Source: Anaerolineales bacterium UBA5195 (GTDB taxonomy: Bacteria > Chloroflexota > Anaerolineae > Anaerolineales > Villigracilaceae). Taken from it: 64,000 bases of DNA. The stretch covers positions 22,452 to 86,451 of the forward strand of contig DHVZ01000045.1 in assembly GCA_002412925.1 (NCBI GenBank). The letters run 5' to 3'. Positions 1-9,082 of this stretch are shown here, piece after piece. The notes below the pieces were generated by a model. It was given only the letters and a program-made list of their open reading frames with translations, ran no database searches and was not told where the DNA came from. Made by a program: the position numbers and the translations under genes. Positions within the stretch are counted from its first letter, which is position 1. Each line of letters starts with the position of its first letter.

Positions 1-1
1 C

Positions 2-1234
2 GCAAACGGGTTCACGGTTCTGCTGGCCCATGCCGACGCACCCACCCCAGCCATTTCTTATGCTGTCAAATATCACAAAGCCGCGGGCGGGGTAATGATC
101 ACCGCCTCACATAACGCCCCCCGTTATAACGGCGTGAAACTCAAGGCGGCGTATGGCGGCTCCGCACTCCCTGAGCAATGCCGCCGCGTGGAAGTGTATA
201 TCAACGACAACGAAGAGCAGGCGCGCGGTCCGAACCTGATGGACTACAATCAGGCAAAAGATGCCGGGTTAATCCAAAAATTTAACCCGCTCCCGGCATA
301 TTTCGACCACTTGCGGACACTCATCAATACGGATGTAATTGCTGAAAATCCCCAGCACTTTGTGGTTGATTCGATGTATGGTTCAGGACGAGGCGTTATT
401 CGCTCGTTTTTGCAGGGGACTGGCTGTGAGATTGCCGAAGTGCGCGGTGAGATGAACCCCGGCTTTGGCGGAGTCCACCCGGAGCCGATTGCCAAAAACC
501 TGGGGGCCCTGACCGGCGCCTTGGGTGCCGGGCTGGGAAATTTCGGCCTGGCCACCGATGGCGACGCTGACCGCATCGGCGCGATGGATGAGCGCGGGGT
601 TTTTGTGGACCCGCACAAGATCATGGCACTTTCCCTGCGATACCTGGTGGAACAGCGCGGCTGGAGCGGCGCCGTGGTACGCACAGTCTCCACCACCCGG
701 ATGATCGACCGGCTGGCAAAGCGCTACGGGCTGAAAGTTTATGAGACTCCGGTGGGTTTCAACCACATTGCCGACTACATGATGAGTGAAGATGTGCTCA
801 TTGGCGGAGAAGAATCAGGCGGCATCTCTTTCAAAGGACATATCCCCGAGGGGGATGGTCCGGCCATGGGCCTGTTGCTGGTTGAAATCATTGCCCAGGC
901 GAAAAAGACTCTCGGCCAACTGGTCGATGAGTTACTGAATGATGTTGGCCCCGCTTTTTACGAACGCGCCGACCTGCGTCTCAGCCGTCCAGTCGCGAAA
1001 CAAGAAATGACAGACCTGCTGGTAAAACAGGCCCCTGCCGAAATCGGCGGAGAGAAAGTGGCTGAGATTACCTCCACAGATGGCGTGAAATACATCATGA
1101 GCGATGATTCCTGGCTGCTGATTCGCCCATCGGGCACAGAGCCGGTTTTGCGTGTCTACGCTGAAGGCCGGTCGCTGCAAATCGTCAAGGATTTGCTCGG
1201 TTATGGCCAGAAAGTGGCCGAAAGCGTCGTTTAG
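2..1234 (+). CDS. Phosphoglucomutase/phosphomannomutase, C-terminal part (5' end outside window)
   Basis: The frame is open from base 2, so the start lies upstream; 410 residues are visible. The enzyme interconverts hexose-1-phosphate and hexose-6-phosphate in the cytoplasm for glycogen, trehalose or envelope sugars. Visible motifs of the alpha-D-phosphohexomutase family are the phosphoserine loop GVMITASHN (near base 92-118), the metal-binding loop TDGDADR (near 555), the sugar-recognition loop GGEESGG (near 805) and the C-terminal phosphate-binding loop RPSGTEPVLRVYAEG. Perhaps 60-70 N-terminal residues are missing. Substrate (glucose or mannose) cannot be told from these motifs. It converges on the next gene, separated by a hairpin terminator. 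Confidence 0.93.
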   Translation, partial: ANGFTVLLAHADAPTPAISYAVKYHKAAGGVMITASHNAPRYNGVKLKAAYGGSALPEQCRRVEVYINDNEEQARGPNLMDYNQAKDAGLIQKFNPLPAYFDHLRTLINTDVIAENPQHFVVDSMYGSGRGVIRSFLQGTGCEIAEVRGEMNPGFGGVHPEPIAKNLGALTGALGAGLGNFGLATDGDADRIGAMDERGVFVDPHKIMALSLRYLVEQRGWSGAVVRTVSTTRMIDRLAKRYGLKVYETPVGFNHIADYMMSEDVLIGGEESGGISFKGHIPEGDGPAMGLLLVEIIAQAKKTLGQLVDELLNDVGPAFYERADLRLSRPVAKQEMTDLLVKQAPAEIGGEKVAEITSTDGVKYIMSDDSWLLIRPSGTEPVLRVYAEGRSLQIVKDLLGYGQKVAESVV

Positions 1235-1257
1235 CGCCAGCGACGAATGCAAACGAA

Positions 1258-1290
1258 AACGCCCGGACAGGGGAAACCTGTCCGGGCGTT
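1258..1290. terminator. Bidirectional intrinsic terminator
   Basis: Perfect 14-bp stem AACGCCCGGACAGG / CCTGTCCGGGCGTT with a 5-nt loop, between the convergent phosphohexomutase and the LAKTG protein. A T-rich tract follows on the minus strand (TTTCGTTT). Confidence 0.85.
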
Positions 1291-1306
1291 ACTCTAGCTT
1301 AAGACC

Positions 1307-1981
1307 TTAGTGAGAGAGCGGTGCCTGGCGTAAGCGCCGCGCCAACAGGATCACAGCGACGAGGATAATCGAAAGGATGAACAGGCCGGGCAGCCCGACC
1401 TCATCGGCAAAACCGGTCTTGGCAAGCTGGCTGGTACCCGTGGCCTCAGGCGTGCCTGGCGTCCCGGCAGATTTGACAGCTGCGCCGGGTGTACCTGAAG
1501 TAACCGCTTGCTGGGCAGTGGTTGTTTCTTGCGCCGCGGCCAATTGGGTTTGCAAGGCTTGGACGGTAGCCGTGGCCGGGTCGCTGGATGGAACCGGGGA
1601 AGCCGTGCTGGTGGCAAACACAACCACAGGCGTTTCGGTCGGTTCAGGGGTGGCCTCTTCGGTTGGTGGCAGGGTCGGCGTGAACAAGGCCGCTTCCTGG
1701 GTCTGCTGATCAACAAAAGCTGTCTGGGTAAAAGCCGCGATATTGGCTTCCTGGGTGGCGGCCCGCATCGCATTTTGGCCTGGTAGCCAGACCACAGCAA
1801 GGACGGCCATACAGATGAGCGAGAGCAAGACAATGGCCCCCAGGATAATCGCAGCAATCAGGAAGGTGCGATTGTTCCCTTCGCCTTCTTCTGGCTGTTC
1901 GGGGTCAGTTGATCCGGGTTCAGGAGCGCCCAGATTATCGGGTTGCGGTTCATCATCGTCGAAAATGAATGTGTTGGCCAT
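1307..1981 (-). CDS. Bitopic low-complexity protein with C-terminal LAKTG sorting-like signal
   Basis: 224 residues, no recognised family. An acidic, Pro-rich N-terminus (about 1-38) is followed by a strong membrane segment (about 40-67), a Thr/Pro/Ala/Gln-rich linker, then LAKTG near residue 187, a second hydrophobic segment (about 197-214) and a basic tail RRLRQ. LPXTG-like motif, hydrophobic stretch and positive tail is the layout of a sortase substrate; LAxTG is a form known for class E sortases. No sortase lies in the window. Start is ATG at 1981 behind GAGGAG. It lies 33 nt after the stop of the upstream minus-strand gene and is likely the last gene of that operon. The N-terminal membrane segment starts too late for a classical signal peptide, so anchoring by sortase is only an inference. 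Confidence 0.75.
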   Translation of the reverse strand: MANTFIFDDDEPQPDNLGAPEPGSTDPEQPEEGEGNNRTFLIAAIILGAIVLLSLICMAVLAVVWLPGQNAMRAATQEANIAAFTQTAFVDQQTQEAALFTPTLPPTEEATPEPTETPVVVFATSTASPVPSSDPATATVQALQTQLAAAQETTTAQQAVTSGTPGAAVKSAGTPGTPEATGTSQLAKTGFADEVGLPGLFILSIILVAVILLARRLRQAPLSH

Positions 1982-2014
1982 GATTCTTTTCTCCTCGCTG
2001 GTTATACTTATATT

Positions 2015-3070
2015 TTACCCCAGCACTTCCAAATTGGTGAGTGGAACAATGATTTCATCGCCAGTTTCCAGGCGTATTTCGGCGACCTTGGCCTTCAAAC
2101 CATTTGCCAGGGTGGCCGGGTTTGCAGGCATTTGCATCAGGGTGCCAACCTGTGATGGGGCAATCAGATTAATGACCCGTACAACCTGACCGGGCGCGAA
2201 AGTTTCCACTTCGCGCAGTTCGGGCGGTTCCTGGGAGACCGGCAGGGGAATGAAGACCTCGGGGCGGGTGCCATTTAAACGATCATAAACCTCGGCGTTC
2301 AGGGCAACATCGCGCTTGATATTGGTTGAGAGCAGTTTATATGCAATGGAGTTCATCGGACGGCGGCCAAAACCATCTGTGAGAACAATTGGAAATGCCG
2401 CTTGCAAGGCCAGGGGCAACAATGCCGGAGACATGCTGGACAAGATTAATCCGCGTACTGGAAGCTCCATGGCATTTTTGATGACTGCCGGGTCTTCGGC
2501 GCAGCCTCCCAGGATGATCGAACCGCGAATGCTGACATCCAGCCGGTTGGGAGCGAAGATTTCATCAGCGCGTTCCATCACACTGACCATGACACCGGTT
2601 TCCAGCCGCCCATTCCCCCACAGGCCCTGAACGACAGACCCGGTCGAGCGAATGACCACACCGCGTTCTGGGATGATTTCTGTAACAACGCCGGGAATTG
2701 CCGCCGCCAATTCGAAGGATGAGCCGCCAGTCTCGAGGATGAGTTTTCCACCGCCCATCGCCACCACGCGCCCGTCTTCAGGAGATTTGGCTTCACGGGC
2801 AAACAGGCCCGTTGATTCAGCAATGAGCTCCCCTTTGCCGACCTTTTGGCCTTTTTTGACTTTGATGAAACCCGCCGCACTGCGAGGTGAGACGCGCAAC
2901 AATTTGGCCACGTCCACAATCAGGTGCTTGCGTCCAATCAGAGCTTCGGCCACGACATCTGTTGGGCCGACTTTTTGATCAAGTTTTGCGATGACGCGCC
3001 CGTCCACAGGCAAGAGGCGCTTGCGGATGATCGTGGTCAGGGGCAGGATATGCGTGATGGGGGCTAACAT
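2015..3070 (-). CDS. Hypothetical protein with barrel-sandwich-like repeats
   Basis: 351 residues. Start ATG at 3070 is chosen because GGAGG sits 5 nt upstream and the ATG follows the stop of the MutL-like gene by one base; a longer reading would overlap that gene. The N-terminal half has recurring beta-rich segments such as DGRVIAKL, VKKGQKVGKGELIAES and DGRVVAMGGGKLILETG. These resemble biotinyl/lipoyl-like barrel-sandwich or KOW-type folds, but no lipoyl-lysine motif is obvious. The C-terminal half contains a Gly-rich alpha/beta region and ends in a small beta barrel (ETGDEIIVPLTNLEVLG). I do not recognise the family by name. Its tight coupling to the MutL-like ATPase suggests the two proteins act together. 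Confidence 0.8.
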   Translation of the reverse strand: MLAPITHILPLTTIIRKRLLPVDGRVIAKLDQKVGPTDVVAEALIGRKHLIVDVAKLLRVSPRSAAGFIKVKKGQKVGKGELIAESTGLFAREAKSPEDGRVVAMGGGKLILETGGSSFELAAAIPGVVTEIIPERGVVIRSTGSVVQGLWGNGRLETGVMVSVMERADEIFAPNRLDVSIRGSIILGGCAEDPAVIKNAMELPVRGLILSSMSPALLPLALQAAFPIVLTDGFGRRPMNSIAYKLLSTNIKRDVALNAEVYDRLNGTRPEVFIPLPVSQEPPELREVETFAPGQVVRVINLIAPSQVGTLMQMPANPATLANGLKAKVAEIRLETGDEIIVPLTNLEVLG

Positions 3071-3071
3071 C

Positions 3072-4823
3072 TCAACCTCCCAGGGTTTCAAGCCACTTTT
3101 GGGCCAGTTCGCGGCGTAGGGCGGGTTCGGCGGGCAGGCGCAAAGGACGCCCGCGTGCATCGATGACGATACCCAAAGATGATCCAATCACTTCCACTTC
3201 CCCGGCGCGGCCAGGGCCGAGTCCCACGTCAGCGCGCAACAGGGGGCGGAGTTGCAGGCGGGCATTCTGGCCGTTCTCCAAGGGCAGAACTTGCAGGTTG
3301 CCCATTTTCACTTCAGAAGTCATTTCGGTGCCATCATCGCGCATCAGCTTGGCGCGCACGATTGGAGTACCGTAACTGGCATTGCTGACCGGGGAGATAA
3401 CTGTTGCAAGATAAGCCAGCGCGCCAGAATCGATGACCTGGATAGGCAAAATATTGTTTGCTTCAGCGCTCGCGCCGAGCATCGCCAGCATGTTGTTCTG
3501 GTCAAGAGCCAGTGTGGCAATCCCGGCTGGCTGCAAACCGTCGAGCAGCATGAGCAGTTTCTGGCCCGGGGTGGGCGCACCGGTGACAGCTGCGCCGCCT
3601 GCCAGGATGGGTTCAAACGCGGGCAGGAGCCCTGTACGCGGCCGAAAACGTCCTGGCAGGCGCTGGAGCATCCAGCGCGCAGCGAGCTGCAGGTTTTGGC
3701 GCACAATGGCCTGTTCGATGGCTAATTCTTCAACCGTTGCCGGGATAAAGGCGGGGTAAAGTGATTTTTGATAGAGATAATTCCGAACGACATCGGCGGG
3801 CAGGTCAAGTGGCAGCCAGCGGGCTATTTCATCCACTGACGTGTACTTGAGCAAACCAGCCAGCGCCTCGCCCAACCCCAGTTGCGGGAAGACATTCAGG
3901 TGCAAATCGCCGCTGAAGGATGCGCCCATCGAGATTGCCGAAGCGCCTACATCAATGCTCAGAACGCCCTTCCCGGAGCGAAAATAGCTTGAGAGGAAGC
4001 GCACCATCCGTCCCTGCGCGTAAGACGAAGGCATGACCATGCCACCAGATAGCGTACGAATTTCCTCAAGCTCTGGCATTTGCTTCTGGCGGATATTGAC
4101 CACCATACTGGCTAACTCACGTTGGGCCGGGGCGAGATCTTCAACTTCCAGCGATGGTCGGATATTGGGGCTGACCTGCACGATGGAAGCGATGCTGCTC
4201 AACGTGGCTTGCGCGTCTTGTGCCAATGCCTGGTTCCCGGCATATAAGACCGCCGGACGTTTGGCTTCAGGAAGCAGATATGCACCCAGCCCGATAATCT
4301 CCAACATCTTGGAAACGGAATGGGAAGCTCCTCCGTCTACCCCGCCTGCAACCAGGATCAGTTCTGGGCTGTAGCGCGAAATGACATCGACCTGCTCGTC
4401 AGAATCACGCCGATCATTCAGACTGAGGCTGCCTACTACGCGCGCATACGTGGTTTGGGCCAGGCTCTCAGCGGATTTCAGCGATATATCCGGCAATAAT
4501 CCAACGATCAGGGTCTTGATGACCGGGCCAACGGACAAGGTGGTGACCATGCTGTCTACACCGGCTCCATCCGGCTGGGATGGGATCAGTAGCCGCCCTT
4601 CATCATCCATCAGCGGTTTGCCAATCAGGGTTTGCAGGTTTTCGAGAGCCAACTGCACACCAATCATCACGTTGCGCACAGCCGCGCCAGAGGTGGTGGG
4701 TGATTGGCCCATGCCGATGAATCTGTAACCGTTTTCGACCACATCAAAATACGCAGCGCGCGTGTTGACTGCGCCGATGTCGACTGCCAGCAGGGAATTA
4801 CCTTCTACAAGGGAAGTGGGCAT
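3072..4823 (-). CDS. MutL/GlmL-like actin-fold ATPase
   Basis: 583 residues. The N-terminus LLAVDIGAVNTRAAYFD is the phosphate-1 loop of the ASKHA (actin/Hsp70/sugar kinase) superfamily. A second loop, VLSIDVGASAISMGASF, lies near the middle, and a Gly-rich adenosine motif (LAGGAAVTGAPTPGQ) lies further on. The arrangement matches proteins annotated glutamate mutase L (MutL/GlmL), reactivation partners of B12-dependent mutases. No glutamate mutase subunit or cobalamin gene is in the window, and all neighbours are membrane or scaffold proteins. The same ASKHA fold also drives PilM/FtsA-type assemblies, so a cytoskeletal or assembly-ATPase role is a reasonable alternative. It is the sixth gene of the 10070-1307 operon. 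Confidence 0.82.
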   Translation of the reverse strand: MPTSLVEGNSLLAVDIGAVNTRAAYFDVVENGYRFIGMGQSPTTSGAAVRNVMIGVQLALENLQTLIGKPLMDDEGRLLIPSQPDGAGVDSMVTTLSVGPVIKTLIVGLLPDISLKSAESLAQTTYARVVGSLSLNDRRDSDEQVDVISRYSPELILVAGGVDGGASHSVSKMLEIIGLGAYLLPEAKRPAVLYAGNQALAQDAQATLSSIASIVQVSPNIRPSLEVEDLAPAQRELASMVVNIRQKQMPELEEIRTLSGGMVMPSSYAQGRMVRFLSSYFRSGKGVLSIDVGASAISMGASFSGDLHLNVFPQLGLGEALAGLLKYTSVDEIARWLPLDLPADVVRNYLYQKSLYPAFIPATVEELAIEQAIVRQNLQLAARWMLQRLPGRFRPRTGLLPAFEPILAGGAAVTGAPTPGQKLLMLLDGLQPAGIATLALDQNNMLAMLGASAEANNILPIQVIDSGALAYLATVISPVSNASYGTPIVRAKLMRDDGTEMTSEVKMGNLQVLPLENGQNARLQLRPLLRADVGLGPGRAGEVEVIGSSLGIVIDARGRPLRLPAEPALRRELAQKWLETLGG

Positions 4824-4829
4824 AAGGAT

Positions 4830-5519
4830 TTAGAAGATCAAGTTGGCAATAAAATCGATGACCGATTGAACCCGGTCGACCAAAGCTGTCAGCGAGGCTG
4901 CCAGCACCCCGGCGAAAATTGCGCCGAGTGTGATTACGATAAAAACTTGCCCGAGCAGGGCAAAGAAACCTACAAACCAGCCGCGTTTTCCACTGGAGGT
5001 GTTTTTCCCACGGATCGTAAACTGGAAATATGCCAGTGTCGTGACAGTGCCGATCAGGGCAAACAATCCGGCTGCCAGGTTTGTCGCCAAGCCGCCAACC
5101 GTCTCGCTGGATTGCGTGTCAAACATCCCGGCTGCGGCGAAGACTTGCGGGAAGATTGTTCCCAAAACAGCCCCGCCGATGGCAGCGGCTGTTCCCACCC
5201 CCACCAGAAAGGCAACGACCGGACGCCCAACCCACTCGGTGCCAGCAAACATCTTTCCCAGCAGAAGCAGGCTCAAGACGAGGGGAAAAGCCAGGAAGAT
5301 ACGTTCGCCCAGCCCCCCACTGACCAGCGGCAGGAGCATTTTTTCGACAATCACAAGCCGGAAAACTGCCACCGCAATATAACCGGTCGAAACCCCCACA
5401 AATGCGTGGACCGCCGCCCGAAACGCCGGGTTATCGCCGACCACGTAGCTCAGGATCAGCAGGGTGAACAGGAAGCTGAGCAAACCAGTGATGAAATCTA
5501 TCGAAATAGCGCCCAGCAT
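4830..5519 (-). CDS. Multipass membrane protein of unknown function
   Basis: 229 residues with about six or seven hydrophobic segments, many Gly/Ala residues and few charges; the longest loop is the RGKNTSSGKRGW stretch near residue 180. No family recognised. The start ATG at 5519 directly abuts the TAA stop of the upstream gene (TAAATG), which implies translational coupling. The gene ends 6 nt before the MutL-like ATPase. It probably forms the membrane part of the complex suggested for this operon. Confidence 0.8.
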   Translation of the reverse strand: MLGAISIDFITGLLSFLFTLLILSYVVGDNPAFRAAVHAFVGVSTGYIAVAVFRLVIVEKMLLPLVSGGLGERIFLAFPLVLSLLLLGKMFAGTEWVGRPVVAFLVGVGTAAAIGGAVLGTIFPQVFAAAGMFDTQSSETVGGLATNLAAGLFALIGTVTTLAYFQFTIRGKNTSSGKRGWFVGFFALLGQVFIVITLGAIFAGVLAASLTALVDRVQSVIDFIANLIF

Positions 5520-8459
5520 TTATGCCTCATCCTGTTCCATTTTTTTAGCGCGGCGGGTGCGGGCGCCTTCTATCAGGCCCCAGACCCCGCCAACCATGAT
5601 CAGCAGTTCGGCGGCGAAGACAGCCACCCCGAAGGCATCCCAGGAGGAACGCGCCTGCCCGGAGCCTGTCATCTGGTTTTCATAAAGTATGCCATCCTCC
5701 AGCCCGGCCAACAAACCCTTCAACTGGCCCGAAACCAGATATGGGCGGATCATTGGTTCAGCCTGGGCGCTGACGACCATCAGCATTGGTTGTGGCCGCA
5801 GGGATGGTTCGGCCTGTTCGATCCACAGGCGTCCTGTGTCAGGATTGTCCGTCAGCACGAGCAGCGTGGAGAAATAAGAGAGCTTTGTGACATTCTCAAT
5901 TGTCACGGCTTTGAGCGCATCCTTATCCCATAGATTTCCCAGGAATAAATCTTGCCCAACAGTTTTTCCAGGTAGTTCAGCAAAGACTTGGATACCGCCT
6001 GCACCGCCTGGCAAATAACCCAGGTTGACATATTGCGCGCCCAATTCGTAGGGATACTGCGCTGTAAATTTTTGCAGGAAACGTTCTGCCAGATATGAGC
6101 CGATGGGTGAGGTGGAAATGAATGCCAGACGCACATTTTTGCTCATCAACTGTTTGATCACTGGTCCTGCGGCGAGTTCCAACTCTCCGGCAAATCCGGG
6201 TTGGTAATCAACCACCACAAGCACTGTCGCGTCATCAGGTAAACCGGCAATCGTATCCTTGAAAGCGCCAATTCCGCTCTGACCGGCGGGCATGTCAGGA
6301 GCCGGAAAAACGGGGCTGCCGACGATATCTTGCAGCAATGCCCCCAGCAAAACGGCTGCCAACAGCACTCCCGCAATTGCCCAACGCAGCGGACGAATGA
6401 TAAGCGCTTCAGGATGCCGTGAGACCGCCTGGGGCGTGCTTTCAGAATTCAAGATGTTCTCCAGCAGGGCAGCCTGCGCCCGCTGGGTTTCATCAACCTG
6501 CAATTTGATCGAATAGACTTTGGGTTTGTGTACGTCAGGGATGCCCGGTTGGACGGGTAAGACATTGCGCAAACCGGCCAGGGGGCCGTGGCTTTCAACT
6601 TGCTGTTCTTCCGCTTCGTCAATTCTTTCGCCCATCACATCTTCCACCGGACGCATGGCCTGCACCCAGGAGGGCAGGTCTGCGGGGCGGAGATTGTCTT
6701 CGGTCAGTTTTTCAGCGGCGACCGCATCGCTCAATTCTGCTTCGGTTGGTGTAAACCCCGAAAGCCAATCTGGCATATCCAGGGAAAGAATGGAATCCAG
6801 GTTCTGTTCTTCGCCGTATGCCGGGAGCGGGGCTGGCGTTCCCGCCTCGTCTGGTGCGGGTTCAATCGCAGCGGGCTCTGGTGGCAGAACCACCTGTTCC
6901 CCGTCTTCAGCCGTTATTCCTGCTTTCTGGTCGGCTGCCGCGACTGCATCTATTGTTTCGAACGAAACAGGTAATTCTGCTTCACCCGGCGCCTCGCCAA
7001 GCGCCGATTCTTGCGAAATTTCGACAGGTTTCGGGATTTCGATTGACTCGCCAAGCTTGGACATCCAATCAGGCAGTTCCCCGCCATCATCCAATGGGCC
7101 AAGTTCTCCCAGCGCGCCTGTTTGGAACGGTTTGCGCGGGCTGGGTGGTTCTTCGGGTTGATCTGCAGGTTTTTCTCCCATCGCCGCAGCCAGCCAGGAT
7201 GGCAGTTCGCCAGTTACCGGGGCGGGTTCGACAAGATCTGCTGGTTGGCTCTCAGGTTCGGGTTGTTCTCCCTGAATACCAGAGATCCAATCGGGGACAT
7301 CAGCTGCCGGAACGGCTTCTTCAACATCCGATTCATGGGCGGCGGGCGGGGCTTGCAAATCCATCATCCAGGATGGGGCATCGCTTTCAACAGGTTGGGA
7401 TTCGCCTGGAACAGTTCCCATTTCGAGAGTTGGTTCAGCAGCCACCGGTTCTGCGGGCTGAGAAGCGCTCATCAGGCTTGCCAGCCAATCAGGGGCTTCA
7501 GCAGCCGGGGCATTGTCTGCCGGGGTTTGTTCAGGCGCAGTTTCGGCAATCTCTCCGAGGCTTGCCAGCCAATCGGGGGCATCTGCAGCCAGGGCATTGT
7601 CTGCCGGGGTTTGTTCGGGTGCAGTTTCGGTGATCTCCCCGAGGCTGGAAAGCCAATCAGGGGCATCTGCAGCCAAGGCATTGTCTGTCGGGGTTTGTTC
7701 GGGTGCAGTTTCGGTGATCTCCCCGAGGCTGGAGAGCCAATCGGGGGATGTGCCATCGCTTGGAGGTTGTTCTCCATCTATCTGGCTGGTGGAGGTTGAG
7801 TCTTTTTGAGTTGGATGGGCGGCCTCATCCTGGGCTTTAAGCGCGGCCAGCCAATCAGGCATAGCTTCGGAAGATTGTGAAGCTGCGTTGGCGTTTTCAT
7901 CAAAGTTGTATGTGGCTGGCTGATCGTCAAAACCCCAATTTAGCTCGCTTGCCACAGGCGGTTGATTGGATTGGGCTTCCGATTCCAGGCTGGAAAGCCA
8001 ATCTGCTGGTTGTTCGGCTGGCGGTTCAGGAGCCGGGATAGGTTCCACCGGCGCGGGCATACTATTTTGGAGGCTTTTCAACCAGTCGGGGGTGTCTTCT
8101 TCGTCGTCACTGGCCTGCGACAACCCGGCCAGGAAATCGAGCGGGGAGGCGGGTGCTTTTTGTTTTGGCGGAACAGGTTTTTCTGGCGGTAATGCAACCG
8201 GCTCGACAGGTTCAGACACCTCGCCTGGTTCCGCTGCGAGCTGGTTGTCCCCTTCACTGGAGGCCTTGCGCACATCCCTCAGCCAGCCGGGCAGGGTACG
8301 TTCCAGGTCGGAGGTATTCTTTTTTACCGGCATATCACCGGGGTGCAGGGGGGGCAGGGGTTCGGTGGCGCTTCGCTTCAGGGCAGTTCCACAATACTGG
8401 CAAATTTCGACAGTATCGGGGTTGGGCTTCCCACAGGAAGGGCAATTCGATGTGTTCAT
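5520..8459 (-). CDS. Large zinc-ribbon protein with 14 PDWL-like motifs and one C-terminal membrane anchor
   Basis: 979 residues. An N-terminal zinc ribbon (C6-C9-C20-C23) is followed by about 600 residues of acidic, Pro/Ala-rich, probably disordered sequence. This carries fourteen copies of a Trp motif of the form [P/A][D/S]W[L/M/I/V]xxL (e.g. PDWLSSLGEI), including tandem copies of a 29-residue unit around 7500-7760. A membrane segment follows (RWAIAGVLLAAVLLGALL), then a folded extracytoplasmic-looking alpha/beta domain, then a final membrane segment and a basic tail. Start ATG at 8459 overlaps the upstream stop as TGATG; a TTG one codon earlier is the alternative. The repeated Trp motifs look like multivalent docking peptides. 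Function unknown. Confidence 0.85.
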   Translation of the reverse strand: MNTSNCPSCGKPNPDTVEICQYCGTALKRSATEPLPPLHPGDMPVKKNTSDLERTLPGWLRDVRKASSEGDNQLAAEPGEVSEPVEPVALPPEKPVPPKQKAPASPLDFLAGLSQASDDEEDTPDWLKSLQNSMPAPVEPIPAPEPPAEQPADWLSSLESEAQSNQPPVASELNWGFDDQPATYNFDENANAASQSSEAMPDWLAALKAQDEAAHPTQKDSTSTSQIDGEQPPSDGTSPDWLSSLGEITETAPEQTPTDNALAADAPDWLSSLGEITETAPEQTPADNALAADAPDWLASLGEIAETAPEQTPADNAPAAEAPDWLASLMSASQPAEPVAAEPTLEMGTVPGESQPVESDAPSWMMDLQAPPAAHESDVEEAVPAADVPDWISGIQGEQPEPESQPADLVEPAPVTGELPSWLAAAMGEKPADQPEEPPSPRKPFQTGALGELGPLDDGGELPDWMSKLGESIEIPKPVEISQESALGEAPGEAELPVSFETIDAVAAADQKAGITAEDGEQVVLPPEPAAIEPAPDEAGTPAPLPAYGEEQNLDSILSLDMPDWLSGFTPTEAELSDAVAAEKLTEDNLRPADLPSWVQAMRPVEDVMGERIDEAEEQQVESHGPLAGLRNVLPVQPGIPDVHKPKVYSIKLQVDETQRAQAALLENILNSESTPQAVSRHPEALIIRPLRWAIAGVLLAAVLLGALLQDIVGSPVFPAPDMPAGQSGIGAFKDTIAGLPDDATVLVVVDYQPGFAGELELAAGPVIKQLMSKNVRLAFISTSPIGSYLAERFLQKFTAQYPYELGAQYVNLGYLPGGAGGIQVFAELPGKTVGQDLFLGNLWDKDALKAVTIENVTKLSYFSTLLVLTDNPDTGRLWIEQAEPSLRPQPMLMVVSAQAEPMIRPYLVSGQLKGLLAGLEDGILYENQMTGSGQARSSWDAFGVAVFAAELLIMVGGVWGLIEGARTRRAKKMEQDEA
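7470..7790 (-). repeat. Tandem 87-bp coding repeats (29-residue units)
   Basis: Inside the zinc-ribbon protein gene, near-identical units encode PDWLSSLGEI followed by TETAPEQTPADNA-type linkers. They are the only long DNA-level tandem repeats in the operon and a likely place for copy-number change. Confidence 0.85.
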
Positions 8460-9082
8460 CAATTCCCCCCGTAAGGCCGGTCAGCGCCAAACAGGATGCG
8501 CAAACCGGTGGTGAGCGTGCCCAGCGCCACTCCGATTAAGATGCCGCGCGCGCCGCCCGTAGCCAGGACATCTGAAACCAGGGGGCGCACTTTGTCACTC
8601 ATGAAGGGTAATTGGCCAATATAGGGCAGCGGCCCCAGGCCGAGCAGAATGAGCAGTGCCGCTGCCAGGAACAAAATCGAGGCCCAGTCAGCGCGGACGC
8701 GTAATAACCGCACGCTGGCATAGAGCAATGTGACCGCCAGCACAGCCATCAGGCTGATTTCGGCAGGAATCATGATGCCATCCAGCATCATTTTTTGTAA
8801 AGGCTCCAGGCCGGGCACCAAGCTGAAGGTCATCGTAATGAGCATAAAAAATAGCAGGATCAGGCTGTTGATCGAGCCGGGGCGCCGCTCGCGGATTTTT
8901 TGCAGGTGGACCGAAAACAAATTCCAGATCCCAATAAACACCGCAACCCCGGCCAAGATGACCGCCCACTGGAGCAGGATGAATCGGAACGGATTAACAG
9001 CCGGAACAAAGTATCCGAGCAGGACAATCATCCCGACGCTGATGGCGATAACAGCATTGGCTGCAGAAAATATGCGTTTCAC
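8459..9082 (-). CDS. Multipass membrane protein
   Basis: 207 residues with about six membrane segments. Start GTG at 9082 is chosen over an upstream ATG because GTGA overlaps the stop of the DUF6754 gene by four bases and the protein then begins VKRIFSAANAVI, directly before the first membrane helix. A basic loop (KIRERRPGS) lies between helices 2 and 3. The C-terminus (LIGVALGTLTTGLRILFG) resembles a membrane anchor. No family recognised. Its stop codon overlaps the start of the zinc-ribbon protein. Confidence 0.82.
   Translation of the reverse strand: MKRIFSAANAVIAISVGMIVLLGYFVPAVNPFRFILLQWAVILAGVAVFIGIWNLFSVHLQKIRERRPGSINSLILLFFMLITMTFSLVPGLEPLQKMMLDGIMIPAEISLMAVLAVTLLYASVRLLRVRADWASILFLAAALLILLGLGPLPYIGQLPFMSDKVRPLVSDVLATGGARGILIGVALGTLTTGLRILFGADRPYGGN

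Noticed and set aside
3072..4823. Glutamate mutase reactivation as the function of the MutL-like protein
   Set aside because: No mutase or cobalamin gene nearby and all neighbours are membrane or scaffold proteins; kept only as a family name.
4704..5933. Long plus-strand open frame of 409 codons
   Set aside because: It lies antisense across three genes of the minus-strand operon, is rich in His/Gln/Asp from complement of coding sequence, and has no family or ribosome site.
7470..7790. CRISPR-like array suggested by regular repeats
   Set aside because: Repeats are in frame, encode the PDWL units and the spacers between them are not unique.
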